A stretch of DNA of 64,000 nucleotides, taken from NCBI GenBank assembly GCA_029532625.1, contig JARFXM010000007.1, positions 744,001 to 808,000 of the forward strand. The letters run 5' to 3'. The position numbers and the translations under genes are program-made. The DNA comes from Lomentospora prolificans. Taxonomy: Eukaryota > Ascomycota > Sordariomycetes > Microascales > Microascaceae. Shown in pieces: positions 13,341 through 25,700 of the stretch (its first letter is position 1; the number at the start of each line of letters is the position of its first letter). The notes beneath the pieces were generated by a model, which saw only the letters and a program-made list of their open reading frames with translations, ran no database searches and was not told where the DNA came from.

Positions 13341-14222
13341 GATGCCCTGTGTCTCTCTGCCAAGGCCAAGGGTGCCAAACGTGTCCTTGACGTTGGGCGT
13401 GGAACTGGCATATGGTTCATTAATTATGGTAATGCATTAAACTAATGCCAAATCTGGTCGGGACTGATGGCGAAACATCCCAGCTGATGCTCACCCTTAA
13501 GGTTAGGTTGTTGGGATAGATCTAAGTCTGATACAGCCATCTTTGTTAGAACCCCCCAGTGGTATTGTCGGGCCTTGGCATTTTGTGCTCCGTGATATTG
13601 ACGAGCATTTAACCGCAGCATCCCCTCCAATTGTAAGTTTGAGGTTGATGGTATAGAGGAAGAATGGCTATCGACCAGCCCCTTTGATTTCATCTTCGTG
13701 AGGAGTATGATTGCCAGTGTCAACGACTAGGCGAACTTCCTTACCAAGGCGTACTGTACGAGTAGGAACGGATTCGGCACTTAAACGCATAACCTATAGG
13801 GACCCTTGATATGTCTTACTATATCGACAACTGTTTCCCCCTCCATTGTTCCGATGGGACAATTACAAAGGAAACCCCTTATATCTGTGGACAGAGTACT
13901 GTATTAAAGCGACTGACACGATCGGCCGACCCATCACAGTGGCGCCCAAGTTCAAGGAGATGATGGAGAAAGTGAGCTTTGTCGATGTGGTCGAAAAGCG
14001 ATCTGTTTGGCCGGCGAATAGTTGGGCCAGAGACGAAAAAAATTCAAGAAATTAGGAGCTTGGCCTGTTGCGGCCTCGCTCTCTGGGGTAGAGGGCATTA
14101 TGCCGGCTCTCTTCACTCGTCTGCTTGGCTGGACGCCTGAGGCTACTGGTGTGTTTTGCTCAGAAGCTCGGAAGGACTCAAAAAAAGCTGAACTTGCATG
14201 GCTATTGGGACGTATGAGATAA
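13341..14222 (+). pseudogene. Decayed LaeA-like SAM-dependent methyltransferase
   Basis: Four successive pieces match the fungal LaeA/TAM-type methyltransferase family in order but in different frames. At about 13365-13425 lies motif I, VLDVGRGTGIWF (family: VLDVGTGTGIWA). At 13626-13760 lies NCKFEVDG...EEEW followed by SPFDFIFVRSM. At about 13865-14050 lies LYLWTEYCIKATDTIGRP and FVDVVEKR. At about 14040-14222 lies ALFTRLLGWTPE and ARKDSKK, the usual C-terminal signature. An in-frame TAG at 13728-13730 sits where the family has Trp (TGG to TAG, a G-to-A change of the type RIP makes), and at least two frameshifts separate the pieces. Introns may explain one junction but not the stop. I judge it non-functional. 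An intact relative lies at 58.9-60.3 kb. Confidence 0.8.
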
Positions 14223-17200
14223 GAAAATGGTGACGGGGTGTATAAATCTGAGCTGACTGAATTGCAAATACGCTGGGGGTTGATGAGAGGAAACCGGAGT
14301 AAAGGCTCGGAAAGCCCTGGCGCCTCAGTTATCAATCAAATGATGAAAAGAGGCGAGTGTCTTAGAATCCACCTCATGAGGCCTAGGTTCAGTATTAAAT
14401 TTAGAATTATTGGCCCATGGGTTACGAGCTTTGGTATCTAGTTTGGTGTCTGTATCCCCGCTCATCTACTCGTTAGCACGCATGGCATCTGCGGAAGCTG
14501 ATTGTGGCGGTTACCCTGGAAGAGCGGGCTGCAAACGAGGATCGGCCCGATCGCAACTGCGCTTACTCTTCGATAGCGGAGGTAGAGCTTTGTTCAGGCA
14601 AGCATATACGTAGTACTAGATCAGTTAAATTCAATTGCTTTTTCCCTATATTACTTCTTCGAGTGGCTTGATACTATTGCAAGTGTACAAACGGTGCGCG
14701 GCAATTCGAATTGTTCGGCAGGCGGGGGACTGACGTCAAGCGAGCCCCACGCGGGATGTTTGTTTGGATCGGGGCTTTTTAGGCGAGCGTGGTAAATCGG
14801 TTGAACTTGAAACGACCTTGGTAGACCGAGCTCCGGTTGCCGGACGGGGCGTTCGCCGGTGAGAGTTGATGGGCGTGGGGAGGATTGACCTATAATTCTA
14901 CGGCGCTCACCTCAATTCAAACGAACCTCTGACCTCTCCAATTGAGATGGATATAGCTCCTAGATTGTGCTCTTGGGCGACCGATTCACTGCGACACAGA
15001 TAATACGTTGCAATGAACCCACAAATTCACTTGATTGTAGAACAATGTTTGTCAATGGAGGGGGAGAGGGCGGAGATTGGACGATCCCAGAGAACACGCA
15101 TGAATCCGAACGGGGTATGATCGATTGCCGCCCAAAGCAAGGATTGTGATGACGAGATTGTCGGGAGCTCGCAGGGCAAAGACGTTTTTTTCCTTCCCGT
15201 TCTTCTTTGTGTTTCGATCGCATTGATATCTGTCGTTTCTCATCTGCATTATAAACCAAGCAAAGAATGCCAACTGATTGCTCTGCTTTCATTCGGAAAG
15301 CAAGCTATCCCTCCCCCAATTCGTAATCTTGCGTTTTTCGGATGGGGGCGGGAGAGAGGCGACCTGTGGGAACGAACCGCTCCCACCTCCTGAGTTTGTT
15401 TCGGGTGACACTGCACACCTTAGTGGCCGACCAAGGGAAGTCGAATGGGAGACATGGAGTACAGACATGTTTTTCTATTTATCGAATGATAACAATTGAT
15501 GTGCTCCGAACATTGGGGGATGTGGAATAGGGGATCCATGCTGAATCAGGGAAGCAACAGGGTTGGAACATAGTGTCGAGAACGCCTACCCGTTCTGGGG
15601 GCGCATGGCAACGGTTGGTGCATCCGTTGAGAAAAGATTCATAGACATACATGAGTCGGGAAAGACTCTTGGGGGGGTGGAGATACATCTTGTTGAGGTT
15701 TGGTCTGGGCATGTCTTGCTTGGCAGGGATACAGACAACAGATCTTGCCTGGTATACCTCGCAATGGGGGGAGAAAGAGGATAAGGCGACTGGGAAAGGC
15801 CCGGAACCTTTGGTTCCAGTTTCTTTGTTTTGGGACGTCGTCATCAAGGGAAACAGGTCAGTACAGAGTAAGTTCGTTTGCAAGTGGGTCGTTGATCTCT
15901 TCTTGTCCAGCTTGAGCCGCCTTTTTCATTGCTGGCTTTTTCTTCCTTTGCCCATGGATTTTTATCAGCATTGCTCTTTCCGCTTTTGGGGATATTAGAG
16001 AGCCAGGGGGCTGTCAGCGGCGCTCAGAAGTACCCAGTGCAAATGTGATCCCAGTGTTGCTTGGGCGAGGTACCCCCACCTGGCGCTATTGAGTTGTACC
16101 ACGTTTCTTCGCTGGATTTTTGAAATCAATAGCCTCGCACGTGCTCGCATTCCTTCTCTGAGAGGCTGGCGTTTGGTGGCATGCAGGGCCATAACGAAAC
16201 AACGTGCTGTAGTAGGCGTGGGGTAAGGGGAAATATTGGGACGTTAATTGTAAAGCTCCATCGGGGTATACGGCTCCTTAGCGCCGACACGAGGTGGTGA
16301 TGGAGTCGGCGTGCCGGAGGCGGAGGTGTGGCCCTTATCCGGTAGATGGAAGATGCGAGAAGTAGAGGGGTAGTCGGGGTTCAGGAAGGGGTGATCGGAT
16401 GCTCACTGGTGTCTTCTCACCATGCTTGACCATTTTACAGGAGGAGTTGTTTAAGCGTCGATGCTGTCTTGGCGTCGCTCTCATGCCATCTTTGGGTTAT
16501 TTGCAGTGTTATCAAAAGGTGATTTACGGCTTCTTAAGAATTCATGACCCCTCATTGCATCGAGAAAGCGGGGTTGGGGATTTGTATCCAACCCAAGATG
16601 ATGAATGAATGGATATGAATAAGTCTTGGTGCCGTCTTAGAACGCTGGCTTTGGCAGCGGTGCGTGTATGACCTACGCCAAGAGAGTATGAGAAGGAGCC
16701 CAGGGGCTGGAACGCCGACGCTCATCGAGAACACAGAACACTGTCCGTGTGTGCCCTGTTTGGAGTGCTGGCTACGTGTCTTCGTCGCGCTCACTGTCGA
16801 AGGAGGGGTGCCACTCGACCTCCACTAATTTTGTACAGCCACGCTTGGTATTTCTTGATATGCGTTCGTTCGGGGAGGGAGTGAGGGGCAAAAGAGGGAG
16901 CACTGAAAGCGATGATGGGTTCTGTTAGATCTCGAGCTAATCAGATCCATACAGTTTGTTAGTGCGGTTAGGGTCTTGAGCTTATCGCTATTGCCCTTGT
17001 TGCCATGCTCGAAGTGACCTGGAAATGACGAGTGCCCCTCACGGAACGAGAAGATTGACCCATGAAGCCTCCTTGGCCTAAACTGGGAAACGTGGGGAAA
17101 AAAGTCACAAAAGCGCTTGGGAAACACGCAACCACCTTCTCTACACGGCGTTGAAGAGAGGGGTCTCATCGGATCTTGATGCCGAGACAATCGGACGCGG

Positions 17201-18501
17201 GTAAAGAAGAGAAGAGCACCTATCCCCAGGACGGATTTGGCGTTTGGCGTCGTACGAGGGAGGCTCGCCCGAGGATGTGCAATGACAAGGTGCGGACGAG
17301 CATTATACAGGTGCAGCGCTTCCCAGTCTGGAAGGTTGTGCCTGCGGTTTGGGCAAGACATTGGATCATGCTGCCACACCTTCAGAGAGGACGAAGAAGT
17401 GACTATTACGTGCGACAAACCCGACTTGCGCTAGTGATATCAAGTGAATCGCTTTGATGTTTATCATGCTATATTAGTGTTAAGATTACTCTGCACGATT
17501 GATTCTGAAGAGGGAACACCTGGAACATTGGCAATGGTCTAGGATTCGCGCGTTGTACTTCGAGCCTGCGGATATCAGGGGACCTCGGCACTCCTGGATC
17601 TTGCTGAGTCCCTATAACAAACTTAGTGATTTAGCAGTAGGCAGACGTCGCAGGCGAATCGACCAATTCATTGGGCTGGCGGCGAATAGACATAATGAAG
17701 GAGCGAGTCGCTAAAGAGCCAGCTATGAATCATGGGTATCGTACTGGCCGGTTCGCCAAATACGCTCCATGGGTATTAGTGAATATTAGCCCTCCTGGCG
17801 CCACTACGAGGTACATGCGGTAGAGTGTTGGGAACTGTGATTCAGATGTACTTGAGGCTTGCAAAGGTACATCGTACAGTGTGAACGAAACCGTACTTCC
17901 ACTTACCCAGCGATGACAGCACAAGATACAAACCTAAGTTGAGCTCCCTTCACCTACTCCGTAACCTTTCGTGGCCGTCCAAAGCGAGCGCTGCGCAGCC
18001 ACCGCCCCTCTTTGGACTTCCAAAAGAGTCCCCTGAGCGAATCAGCACACTTCAACCGGCTTGGCCCTGTGGGTCGGTCACGCGGGCTACCGACGGCGAC
18101 TTCCCAGTTACTCCAGTCACCGACTTGGCACCCCCAGTTGCCACGATCCAAGAATTGGCAATTACACCCTGACCCAACCCCGAGGAAATCCTAGGGGCAA
18201 GCACGACCTGTACATTGCAAGGGATACCAGGGGAGTCAAAAAGGATAAAATCCGTCTTTATCTCCTGGTCCCCCTCGCTTCCCCTCCTCCTGCTCTCGGT
18301 GAAACTTTTCGAATTTCGATTCTCGAACGTTTCCTTTTACAAACGTCATTTTCCCTGCGCAAAAACGCGACAGCCACCCTTGATACTTATAAACCCCATT
18401 CCTTTAACACACATAACCTAAACACCGAATTGCGCGTTTGGGAAGCGGAAACCACGTTATACACGCCCTCCAGCTTACAATTCGTCTTCGCTTGTACTTC
18501 G
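14223..18501. other. Intergenic, including the ENA ATPase promoter
   Basis: I see no recognisable gene. The longest frame, 16825-17418 on the minus strand (197 codons), is rich in Arg, Ser, His and Pro and matches nothing I know. Frames at 15479-15998 on both strands are similar in quality. The last 450 bases are open in the ATPase frame, but the residues there do not resemble the family, so I treat them as leader. A TATAAA at 18388-18393 lies about 110 bp before the ATPase ATG. Confidence 0.5.
18388..18393 (+). promoter_or_regulatory. TATA-like box of the ENA ATPase gene
   Basis: TATAAA lies about 110 bp before the ATG at 18502, downstream of a CT-rich stretch (18260-18350). Its position fits a fungal core promoter. 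It is a single short match and so only suggestive. Confidence 0.4.
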
Positions 18502-21500
18502 ATGGGAGAACCTACTGCTACTCGGAATGGCCTTTCTCCTGACTCCCCCGAGGCCACAACTGACCTTGATGAGCCCCCATCAGGTTTACAACCGTCCACG
18601 ATCCCCCATTGTATCGACCCCAATGAGCTCGCCCGAGTCCTTGAAACCCACCCTAAGAATGGACTCTCCCACGACGAGGCCGCTATCCGCCTCGAGCGAG
18701 ATGGACCTAACAAGGTCGAGGCAGCCAAGGGCACCTCGGCCTGGCAAATATTCTTAAGGCAAATCTCGAATAGTTTGACTGTTGTGCTCGTACTTGTCAT
18801 GATACTCTCGTATTGTATTGATGACTACATCGAAGGCAGCGTTGTTGCCGCTGTCATTCTCTTCAACATTGTTGTTGGGTAAGATTTCTAACCCCACCCC
18901 GGTTCTTCAAATCATCAGATAGTACTAGACCGGAAAGTCCAGGGAGCGGGCTGCTGCTCGGGAGTCCCGGCAGCATTCCCCCGGCCCCCCCCCGCCGTGC
19001 TCTTCTTTAATCTCGTGCATTTGTCCCAATTACCAATTTTATTATACGACCACGTACTAATTCTCGGTGGGGGCTCCACCCCCACTGTGACAGCTTCCAA
19101 CAAGATTACAAGGCCGAAAGCCAGATGCAGCAGCTGCTGAGCCTTGCCTCGCCGACTTGCCGCGTAATCCGTGAAGGCCAAGTGCAAGAAGTGAAGAGTG
19201 AAGTCGTCGTAGTTGGCGATGTTATTTGCATTTCGGTTGGAGACATTGTCGCCGCCGATGCACGCCTCTTGGATGGAATCAACCTATCCGCTGAAGAAGC
19301 CAATCTCACCGGTGAATCCGTTCCTATAAGCAAGCAAGCCGAAAAGGTGCTTGATGCGGAGGATGTTCCCCTAGGCGACCGTGTTAACATGATCTACTCG
19401 AGTACTGCGATCACTCGTGGTCGTGGTACCGCCATCGTGACGAGTATCGGAATGGACACCGAGGTCGGAAAGATCGCAGGCATGTTGCGAACCAAGAAGA
19501 CCGTCGATGCTGATGCTCCCATGTCTAAGAGATTCGCCCTCTGGTTCAAGACCAAGGTCCGAAGCGTGCTAGGTTTTGATGGCACTCCTCTCCAGACCAA
19601 GCTGAGCATTTTCGCGCTCGTGCTCTTCGCATTTGCTATCCTCCTGGTTCTCATTGTCTTCGCTACCGCTAAATTCGATGTCAAAGGTCAAACCTTGCTC
19701 TACGGTATTTGCGTTGGTGTTGCGGTGATTCCGGAATCTCTTATTGCCGTACTTACTCTCACGTTTACCGTTGCCGCACGCGCCATGAGTAGGGGCAATG
19801 TCATTGTCCGCAACAAGGCTGCCTTACAAGCCGTTGGTGGCGTGACAAACATTTGCTCTGACAAGACTGGAACTTTGACCCAGGGTCGCATGGTAATGCG
19901 AAAGGCTTGGCTCCCGGATGACACGGAGATCGTTGTCAAGGATACGACTGATCCATACGACCCATTTAGTGGCAGGGTTAGCTGGAACTCCGCCAGTGCT
20001 AACTCGAGTTCAAGGTCTACTCCCACTATTGAAAAGTCTCCTGAACGGCCGGACTCCTCCGGGTTCAACAACTTCCTGGATGCAATTGCTCTCTGCAACA
20101 ACGCTACCGTCTCAGATGGTAAGAATGCCGCCGATGATAGCGCTTCTGTGACAACGGCAGCGCTGCCCACCTCTTGGGTGGCAGTGGGTGAACCTACGGA
20201 GATCGCCCTGCAAGTTTTTGCCACTCGGTTCGGTCGTAGTAAGCCCGAACTGCTCCAGAGCAGGGTTGGGCGGCTGGTCACCGAGTTTCCCTTTGACTCT
20301 TCGTGTAAACGAATGAGCGTTGTTTACGAGCACCCTACCGGTCGACGTATGTTTGCCAAGGGTGCTCCCGAGGCCATTCTGCCCCTTCTTTCGGAAACGG
20401 ACGAAGTCAAGGCTCTCATCACCGCAAAGGCTGATGAATTGGCCTCGGAGGGGTTCCGAGTCCTCTGTGTCGCGCATAAGCCGATCGAAGCTAGTGATTC
20501 TGTTGGCGAGAGAGCGGACGCTGAGTGCAAGCTCGAGTTCCTCGGGCTTGCTGGACTCTATGATCCTCCCCGGCTCGAGACTGCCGGGGCCGTTGCTCAG
20601 TGTAAGACTGCTGGCGTCTCGGTTCACATGGTAACCGGTGACCACATCAAAACGGCCACGTCTATCGCTTTTGAAGTCGGTATCTTGTCTAAGGAGCTCC
20701 CCACGCAAGATATTACGGCTCTTATTATGGCGGCTTCGGATTTTGACAAACTTAGCGACGCAGAGATTGATGCAATGAAGTCTCTTCCCCTCGTGATTGC
20801 CCGATGCAGTCCCATGACCAAGGTCCGAATGGTTGAAGCCATGCGCAGACGCAAGGCTTTTTGTGTCATGACTGGCGATGGCGTCAATGACTCCCCTGCT
20901 CTTAAGCAAGCTGACATCGGTATTGCCATGGGTCTTCGTGGCAGCGACGTCGCCAAGGAAGCCTCCGATATGGTTCTAACTGACGACAATTTTGCGTCTA
21001 TCGTTACCGCAATCAAGGAGGGACGAAGGTTGTTTGACAACGTCCAAAAGGTAAGCCCGCAGGTGTATTGTACCAAAGTAGACAAACCTGTGCTAACATA
21101 ATCACTAGTTCTTGCTTCATCTCTTGATCTCCAATATTGCCCAGGTCATCCTTCTCCTTATTGGTCTCGCATTCAAGGATAACAGTGGAGGCTCCGTATT
21201 CCCCCTGTCGCCTCTCGAAATTCTTTGGGCCAACCTTATCACCTCTTCCTTCCTCGCCGTTGGTCTGGGTATGGAAGAGGCACAGCCCGATCTTCTCGAG
21301 CGGCCCCCGTGTAACAGCCGCGGTGGTGTCTTCACCATTGACCTTATCCGGGACAAGATGATCTATGGTTTCTACATGGGTGCTCTTTGTCTAGCAGCCT
21401 TTACCTCGGTCGCCTACGGTGTTGCTGGACCCAATCGTCTTGGTGAAGGCTGTAATGATGGGTACAATGACAGCTGCGAGGTGGTCTTCCGCGCTCGGTC

Positions 21501-21870
21501 AACCACCTACGCTACATTGAGTTTTCTGCTCCTCGTTACCGCCTGGGAGGCCAAGCACTTCACTCGTAGCTTATTCGCCATGAACCCCGAACTCTGGACT
21601 GGCCCTACCTCGTTCTTCAAGACCGTTTGGAGAAACCGAACCCTCTTCTGGGCAGTTGTGGTTGGTTTCCTTACTACTTTCCCTGTTATCTACATCCCCG
21701 TAGTAAACAAACTCGTCTTTAAACACGAGATGATTACTTGGGAGTGGGGTATCGTTGTGGCCTGTTTGTTCACGTATCTTGCTCTTGTCGAGACGTGGAA
21801 GGCAGTTAAGAGGAGACTGGGCCTAGGAATCCCTGCCCACGTTACCTCAGGAGCTTCTCTCGAAGCATAA
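18502..21870 (+). CDS. ENA1: ENA-type P-type ATPase (Na+/K+ efflux), about 1031 aa
   Basis: Plasma-membrane (or endomembrane) P-type ATPase of subfamily IID, which exports Na+ or K+ at the cost of ATP and gives fungi tolerance to salt and alkaline pH. Three exons: 18502-18878, 19094-21050 and 21109-21870. The introns are 215 and 58 nt, and both junctions rejoin conserved sequence (VVG|FQQDYKAE and NVQK|FLLHLL). Visible motifs are the cation-ATPase N-terminal domain, TGES at about residue 198, the phosphorylated Asp in DKTGTLTQ at 382, MVTGDHIKTA, and the hinge motif TGDGVND near 719. Ten membrane helices are expected, with four in the C-terminal 250 residues. A Ser-rich insertion near residues 425-450 lies in the nucleotide-binding domain. 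Length is close to yeast ENA proteins (about 1090). A SERCA-type pump is the main alternative, but the overall pattern fits ENA better. Confidence 0.93.
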
Positions 21871-23030
21871 ATTGTCCTTGACGACTTACGGCATACACTC
21901 CGGCGCCATGGTGTAGGCGGTTGTCGGGTTGTAGGGACGTTCCAATCACTTACCTTCGCTTCGCGCTATTGTACCGTTCCATAGGTTTTCATTTTTACAC
22001 AGATTGTCAAAAGGGACCCCGACTTGGTGCGCATTCAAAGCTCGGCCTGTTTCCCCCCAACCTCCCAAAATGTTCCTTTCTTATGCGCATGCTTGGTGAG
22101 CAAAATTGCACTCAGTGTTTAGGCAAAGCATGTTCCTCACTGCCGCACTTGATTATTCACCATTTTTGCCCCCACCCCCCCTTGATTGCTTTTTTTTTAG
22201 GCCCTAGTTTCGATCGCAAATACAAAGAAACAGGCTTTTCGTTCCCCTTTGCCACTTTCTCCGGTGTGCTTGTGATGTGATAAACGCATGGATAACAGGG
22301 GAAGTGGCCAAGGTTGCCGGGATCCTCCAAACTCCCCTCAATTAGTTTCATTCAATGCGTGGCGACTGACTGGTTAATGATAATTCAATGCCAACTCCTC
22401 GCCTTCTGTTCTAGAACGAGGAGAAGGATAGAATAAGCTGTGTCCTACAGCCCATAAAAACCTCGTGCACTTTCAGAACGGTGGTCAATTACGCCCCCTC
22501 GGACTCAGGGCTGCCACAATTTCCACCGCACGAGGCTTCCAATGCTTTCATCCGAGTGGTGAGTGAGTCTACCAACCACTTTTACAATTACAAAAACGTT
22601 GGTTACTCGTGGATAATCTATCTTCTCCAATTGATAAGCCTTGATGACGGTATCAATGCCACAGGAAACTACACATCGTCAAGGCAGTTTCATGCACGGC
22701 TCGAGACATTCAAGGGTAGAAAAAAATCTAAGGCGTTTAAAAAAAGAAATATAGACATCTCATCTCTAAAAGGAGGAGCGGGACGGAAACGGCCCGAACC
22801 ATCAAGAAGCTTTATGTACATGAAAACCGGGTTTTGTTCTGGGTACTGGTCCTTCCACTCTTGCCTCTATGTGGAGTTCTATGCCCACTGCTTAAAATCC
22901 CATGCTCCAAATGCTCACCGCTTTCTTGTACAGAATCGAGGGGTAGAGTAGATGAACGATGCAAACAGGACCAAGACTCGCACCCAAGGGTACGAAGAGG
23001 AAGTGGTCGGTAACGGCGTCGAGGAGCTGC
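21871..23030. other. Convergent spacer between ENA ATPase and GH7 gene
   Basis: This region presumably holds both 3' untranslated regions, because the ATPase (plus) and cellobiohydrolase (minus) genes converge here. A 156-codon plus-strand frame at 22481-22951 is not protein-like. If the GH7 sequence is taken as written, its shifted frame runs on to 22915. Confidence 0.6.
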
Positions 23031-24656
23031 TTAGACGGAGACCTCGTGGGTGGAGCCGATGGGGCCGTAGCGGATGTTGGACCAGATGACGCTGGCGTCT
23101 CCGTGCTGGGCAATGACCTCGGAGGGGACACCGGAATCCTGGGGGCAGGAGCCACGGGCGGCACCGGGCTGACCCTCCTTCTCGGGGGGGGTAGGTGGAG
23201 TCGAGCCAAAGCATGTTGGCGTAGTGCTGGTGGCATTGTTAGCGTTTCTGAAACCAAGATGTGGCAGGAAAAAAAAAAAAAAAGGGGGGGGGGGGGGGGG
23301 GGGGGGGGGGGACGCGGAAGGGAAGGGAAAAGGGGACTTACGTCGCTCCAGATGGACATGACGAGGACCATGGGGAGCGCGAGAGCCTTGTCGAGCTGGG
23401 GGTATCCACCGATCTCGTCGAAACGGTTGCGGTCGTTGAAGGCGATCGGGGCGGCAGTGCAGAGGTCGCCGGTGATCTTGTTGGAGTCGGAGGGGATGCC
23501 GTCGATCTTGGGGGCAGGCACCTCGATGGTCTTGCCGTCCTGGACGAAGACCTGGTACATGGAGCCAGGCTCGAATCGAGTGATGACGCTGGGTCGCCAG
23601 TGTTAGTCTTAATCATAAATGTCAAGGAAAAGAAGGGCGGGAATGGTCGACTTACGTGAACTTCTTGGTGGTGTCGAGGGTCAGGCCCGGGCCGTAGAAG
23701 TCGGTGTTGCCCAATCGGTAGGGGTTGTAATCGCAACCGTTGGCGTCGCAGCCACCGCTGAAGCGGTCCTCGGAGTAGGTTCCACCGCATGTGTCGTCCT
23801 GGCAGACGTGGTACTCGTTGTTCTCGCAAGCGTGGGGAGTGAGGGCGTAGGCGTAGGCGTTGGACTCCCAGACGTCAATCTCAGCACAGCAGGAACCCAT
23901 AGAACCAACGCCAGCCTGGTCATCGGTATCGGAAGCTTCCCAGCCCTCGATATTACCCTGTGCGTCGATTAGAAGCCGTCTTCTACTCACGCCGTTTTTT
24001 TTTTTTTTTTTTTTTTTTTTGGTTCGGGTTTCCTTGTAAGAACGTACCTTGCCGTTGATGAACTTGAGATCACGAGCGCACTGAGCATCGCAGTAACCGA
24101 CACCATACTTGGCACCAGCCTTGTTGTTGGCCTCGTCGGAGAGACCGCCGTCCTCCTTCATGGGCACGAAGTAGAGGGCAGAGTTCATACCGCACTCAAC
24201 CTGGGAGAGATCGACATCGAAGGCGAACTCGTTGTTGATGAGGGTGAACATCTGGTACTTGTCGGAGCCGTTCATGAGGTAGACACGAGAGCCAACGTTG
24301 GAGCCGTACTCGTGCTCGGTGACGAACTTGAGGGTGAGGGCATCGCCGCTGGTGGAGATACCGTAGGTAGCCTTGTAATCGGCACCCTCGACAGCGCAGT
24401 TCTTGGCGCAGTCGTCGGCGTTGGAGCAGAGATCAGTCCAGACGTTGCCGTCGTAGCAGTTCTCGTAGCCACCGACCTCGTGGACCCAGCGCCAGTTGGC
24501 ATCGATGACGATCTCACCGTTGACGTTGGAGCAGCTGCCGGGGGCAGTACACTTCTGCCAGGTGAGCTTGGGGTGAGTCTCGGCCTCCTCCTGACCGACC
24601 TGCTGGGCGAGGGCGGTGGCCAGAAGGGCGAAGCCGGAAGCAAGGACGCGCTTCAT
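23031..24656 (-). CDS. GH7 cellobiohydrolase, no CBM; frameshift near 3' end
   Basis: Secreted cellulase of glycoside hydrolase family 7, which releases cellobiose from cellulose chain ends with retention of configuration. Exons on the minus strand: 24656-24048, 23957-23656, 23588-23342 and 23226-23031; introns are 90, 67 and 115 nt. A signal peptide (residues 1-17, ending ALA before QQ) is followed directly by the catalytic domain. The catalytic triplet sits in CCAEIDVWES at E229, D231 and E234, which is E212/D214/E217 in the mature protein, as in Trichoderma Cel7A. There is no linker or CBM1. In exon 4, after LDSTYPP, the G8 run at 23184-23191 has one base too many. Dropping one restores the family C-terminus (with GSCPQDSGVP and IRYGPIGST) and a stop at 23031, giving about 450 aa. 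As written, the frame gives a foreign tail and about 489 aa. Either an assembly error or a real lesion. Confidence 0.93.
23184..23191 (-). other. One-base expansion in G8/C8 run breaking GH7 exon 4
   Basis: On the coding strand the run reads TA followed by eight C and then GAG. The family sequence STYPPEKEG needs seven C. With eight, the reading becomes YPPREGG and every downstream family residue is lost; with seven, all are recovered up to a TAA exactly at the expected length. Confidence 0.85.
23269..23311 (+). repeat. A15-G28 homopurine tract inside GH7 intron 3
   Basis: Fifteen A residues are followed directly by about twenty-eight G residues. On the gene's own strand this is a C28-T15 pyrimidine block ending about 40 nt before the 3' splice site, so it may overlap the polypyrimidine region. 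A G run of this length can form G-quadruplex or triplex structures and is hard to sequence, so its exact length is uncertain. Confidence 0.85.
23995..24020 (+). repeat. Poly-T (26) inside GH7 intron 1
   Basis: Twenty-six T residues (poly-A on the coding strand) occupy almost a third of this 90-nt intron, between the donor at 24047 and the acceptor next to 23957. Confidence 0.85.
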
Positions 24657-25700
24657 TTTGGAGGATTGAAGAAAAAAGAGTGAAGTGAGAAAAGAATGAG
24701 TAAAAGGCGTGGATGAAAGCCGAGATGTCAAAGAGAGAGAGCAAGAATACCCAAGGGATGAGAACCTGGTTGAGAAGGACTGGAGTGGGCGGTTGGTGCT
24801 GCAGACGAGGGGAGAGAAGAAGTGATCAGGGACGGGAGGGATCACGATCTCTTATATCCCTCGAGGAGGGAAAGGAACGAGACGGCTCTTCCCCATACTT
24901 TTTTTCTTCTTTCCCCTTCCTGCATGCTCAAGGACGCGAGAGACTTCTTGTTGATCGGAGGCAAAGCGATAGTGCGTAAATTGGCGGGGATGTTCTACAG
25001 CCGTTGGACATTAACAACCTGAGAATGGATGGCCTTCCGCCGGCGCGTGACGCCTGGACCCATGCTTCCGAGACCACCGATGGGAGTAAAGCTAGAGACC
25101 AGGTTAATTAACGTACCCATCAAGGCCACCAGCGGGCCAGGATTAGTTGGATGGAATGGCAAAGCGTCAACGACGAGACAGGACAGGGTTGCCGGCTCAT
25201 CGCTCAAGTTGGAAAGAGCTTGTTCATGAAAAGACGGATCGTCTAGCCCGTGAGCCGTCGGACGGAACGGTATTTCCATGAATTGCAAAGGGGAAAGGCA
25301 ACTCTAAAGTGGGCCCACGCTTGCAATAGCGACGATCGAGTCTGGAGAAGAGAGCATTGGGATGGGGGTGGAGCATGGTTGGAAGTGGTGAGAACTCCGC
25401 ATAGACAAACTGTAGCGCCGTGAGAAGGGCCTTCTTCTCCGCATGTGCGCCGATGGGATGGGGTGGAGAATGCGGCTTGTCAAACTTAATGACCTAATGC
25501 GGAGAGAGCGCACAGAACGACGGGGAGAGAAGGCAAATGGAAGGGTTGGAACGCAGGGGCGGGGGGCTGCATCGACCCCCGTAGATGCGAACAAAAGAGA
25601 AGGGGGGGGTGGTGATCGAAACGAGGCAGTGATCGTCCCGGAGGCGGTTGTTTACTTGGATCCACGGTCCATCCTTACCTCTTAATATCACCATGATCAT
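24657..25700 (-). promoter_or_regulatory. Promoter region of the GH7 gene
   Basis: On the minus strand a TATA-like word (GATATAAGAG, complement of about 24848-24857) lies roughly 195 bp before the ATG at 24656. A C- and T-rich leader stretch (complement of 24660-24700) precedes the start. A GGCTAG on the minus strand (near 25233) would fit the loose xylanase-regulator consensus GGCTRR, but a single six-base match is weak. Confidence 0.35.

Noticed and set aside
16825..17418. 197-codon minus-strand open frame
   Set aside because: No motif, rich in Arg, His, Ser and Pro, with no promoter or neighbour context. It could be an orphan gene but cannot be supported.
22959..23606. Plus-strand open frames with poly-Gly
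   Set aside because: Antisense shadow of the GH7 gene; the glycine run is the G28 tract.
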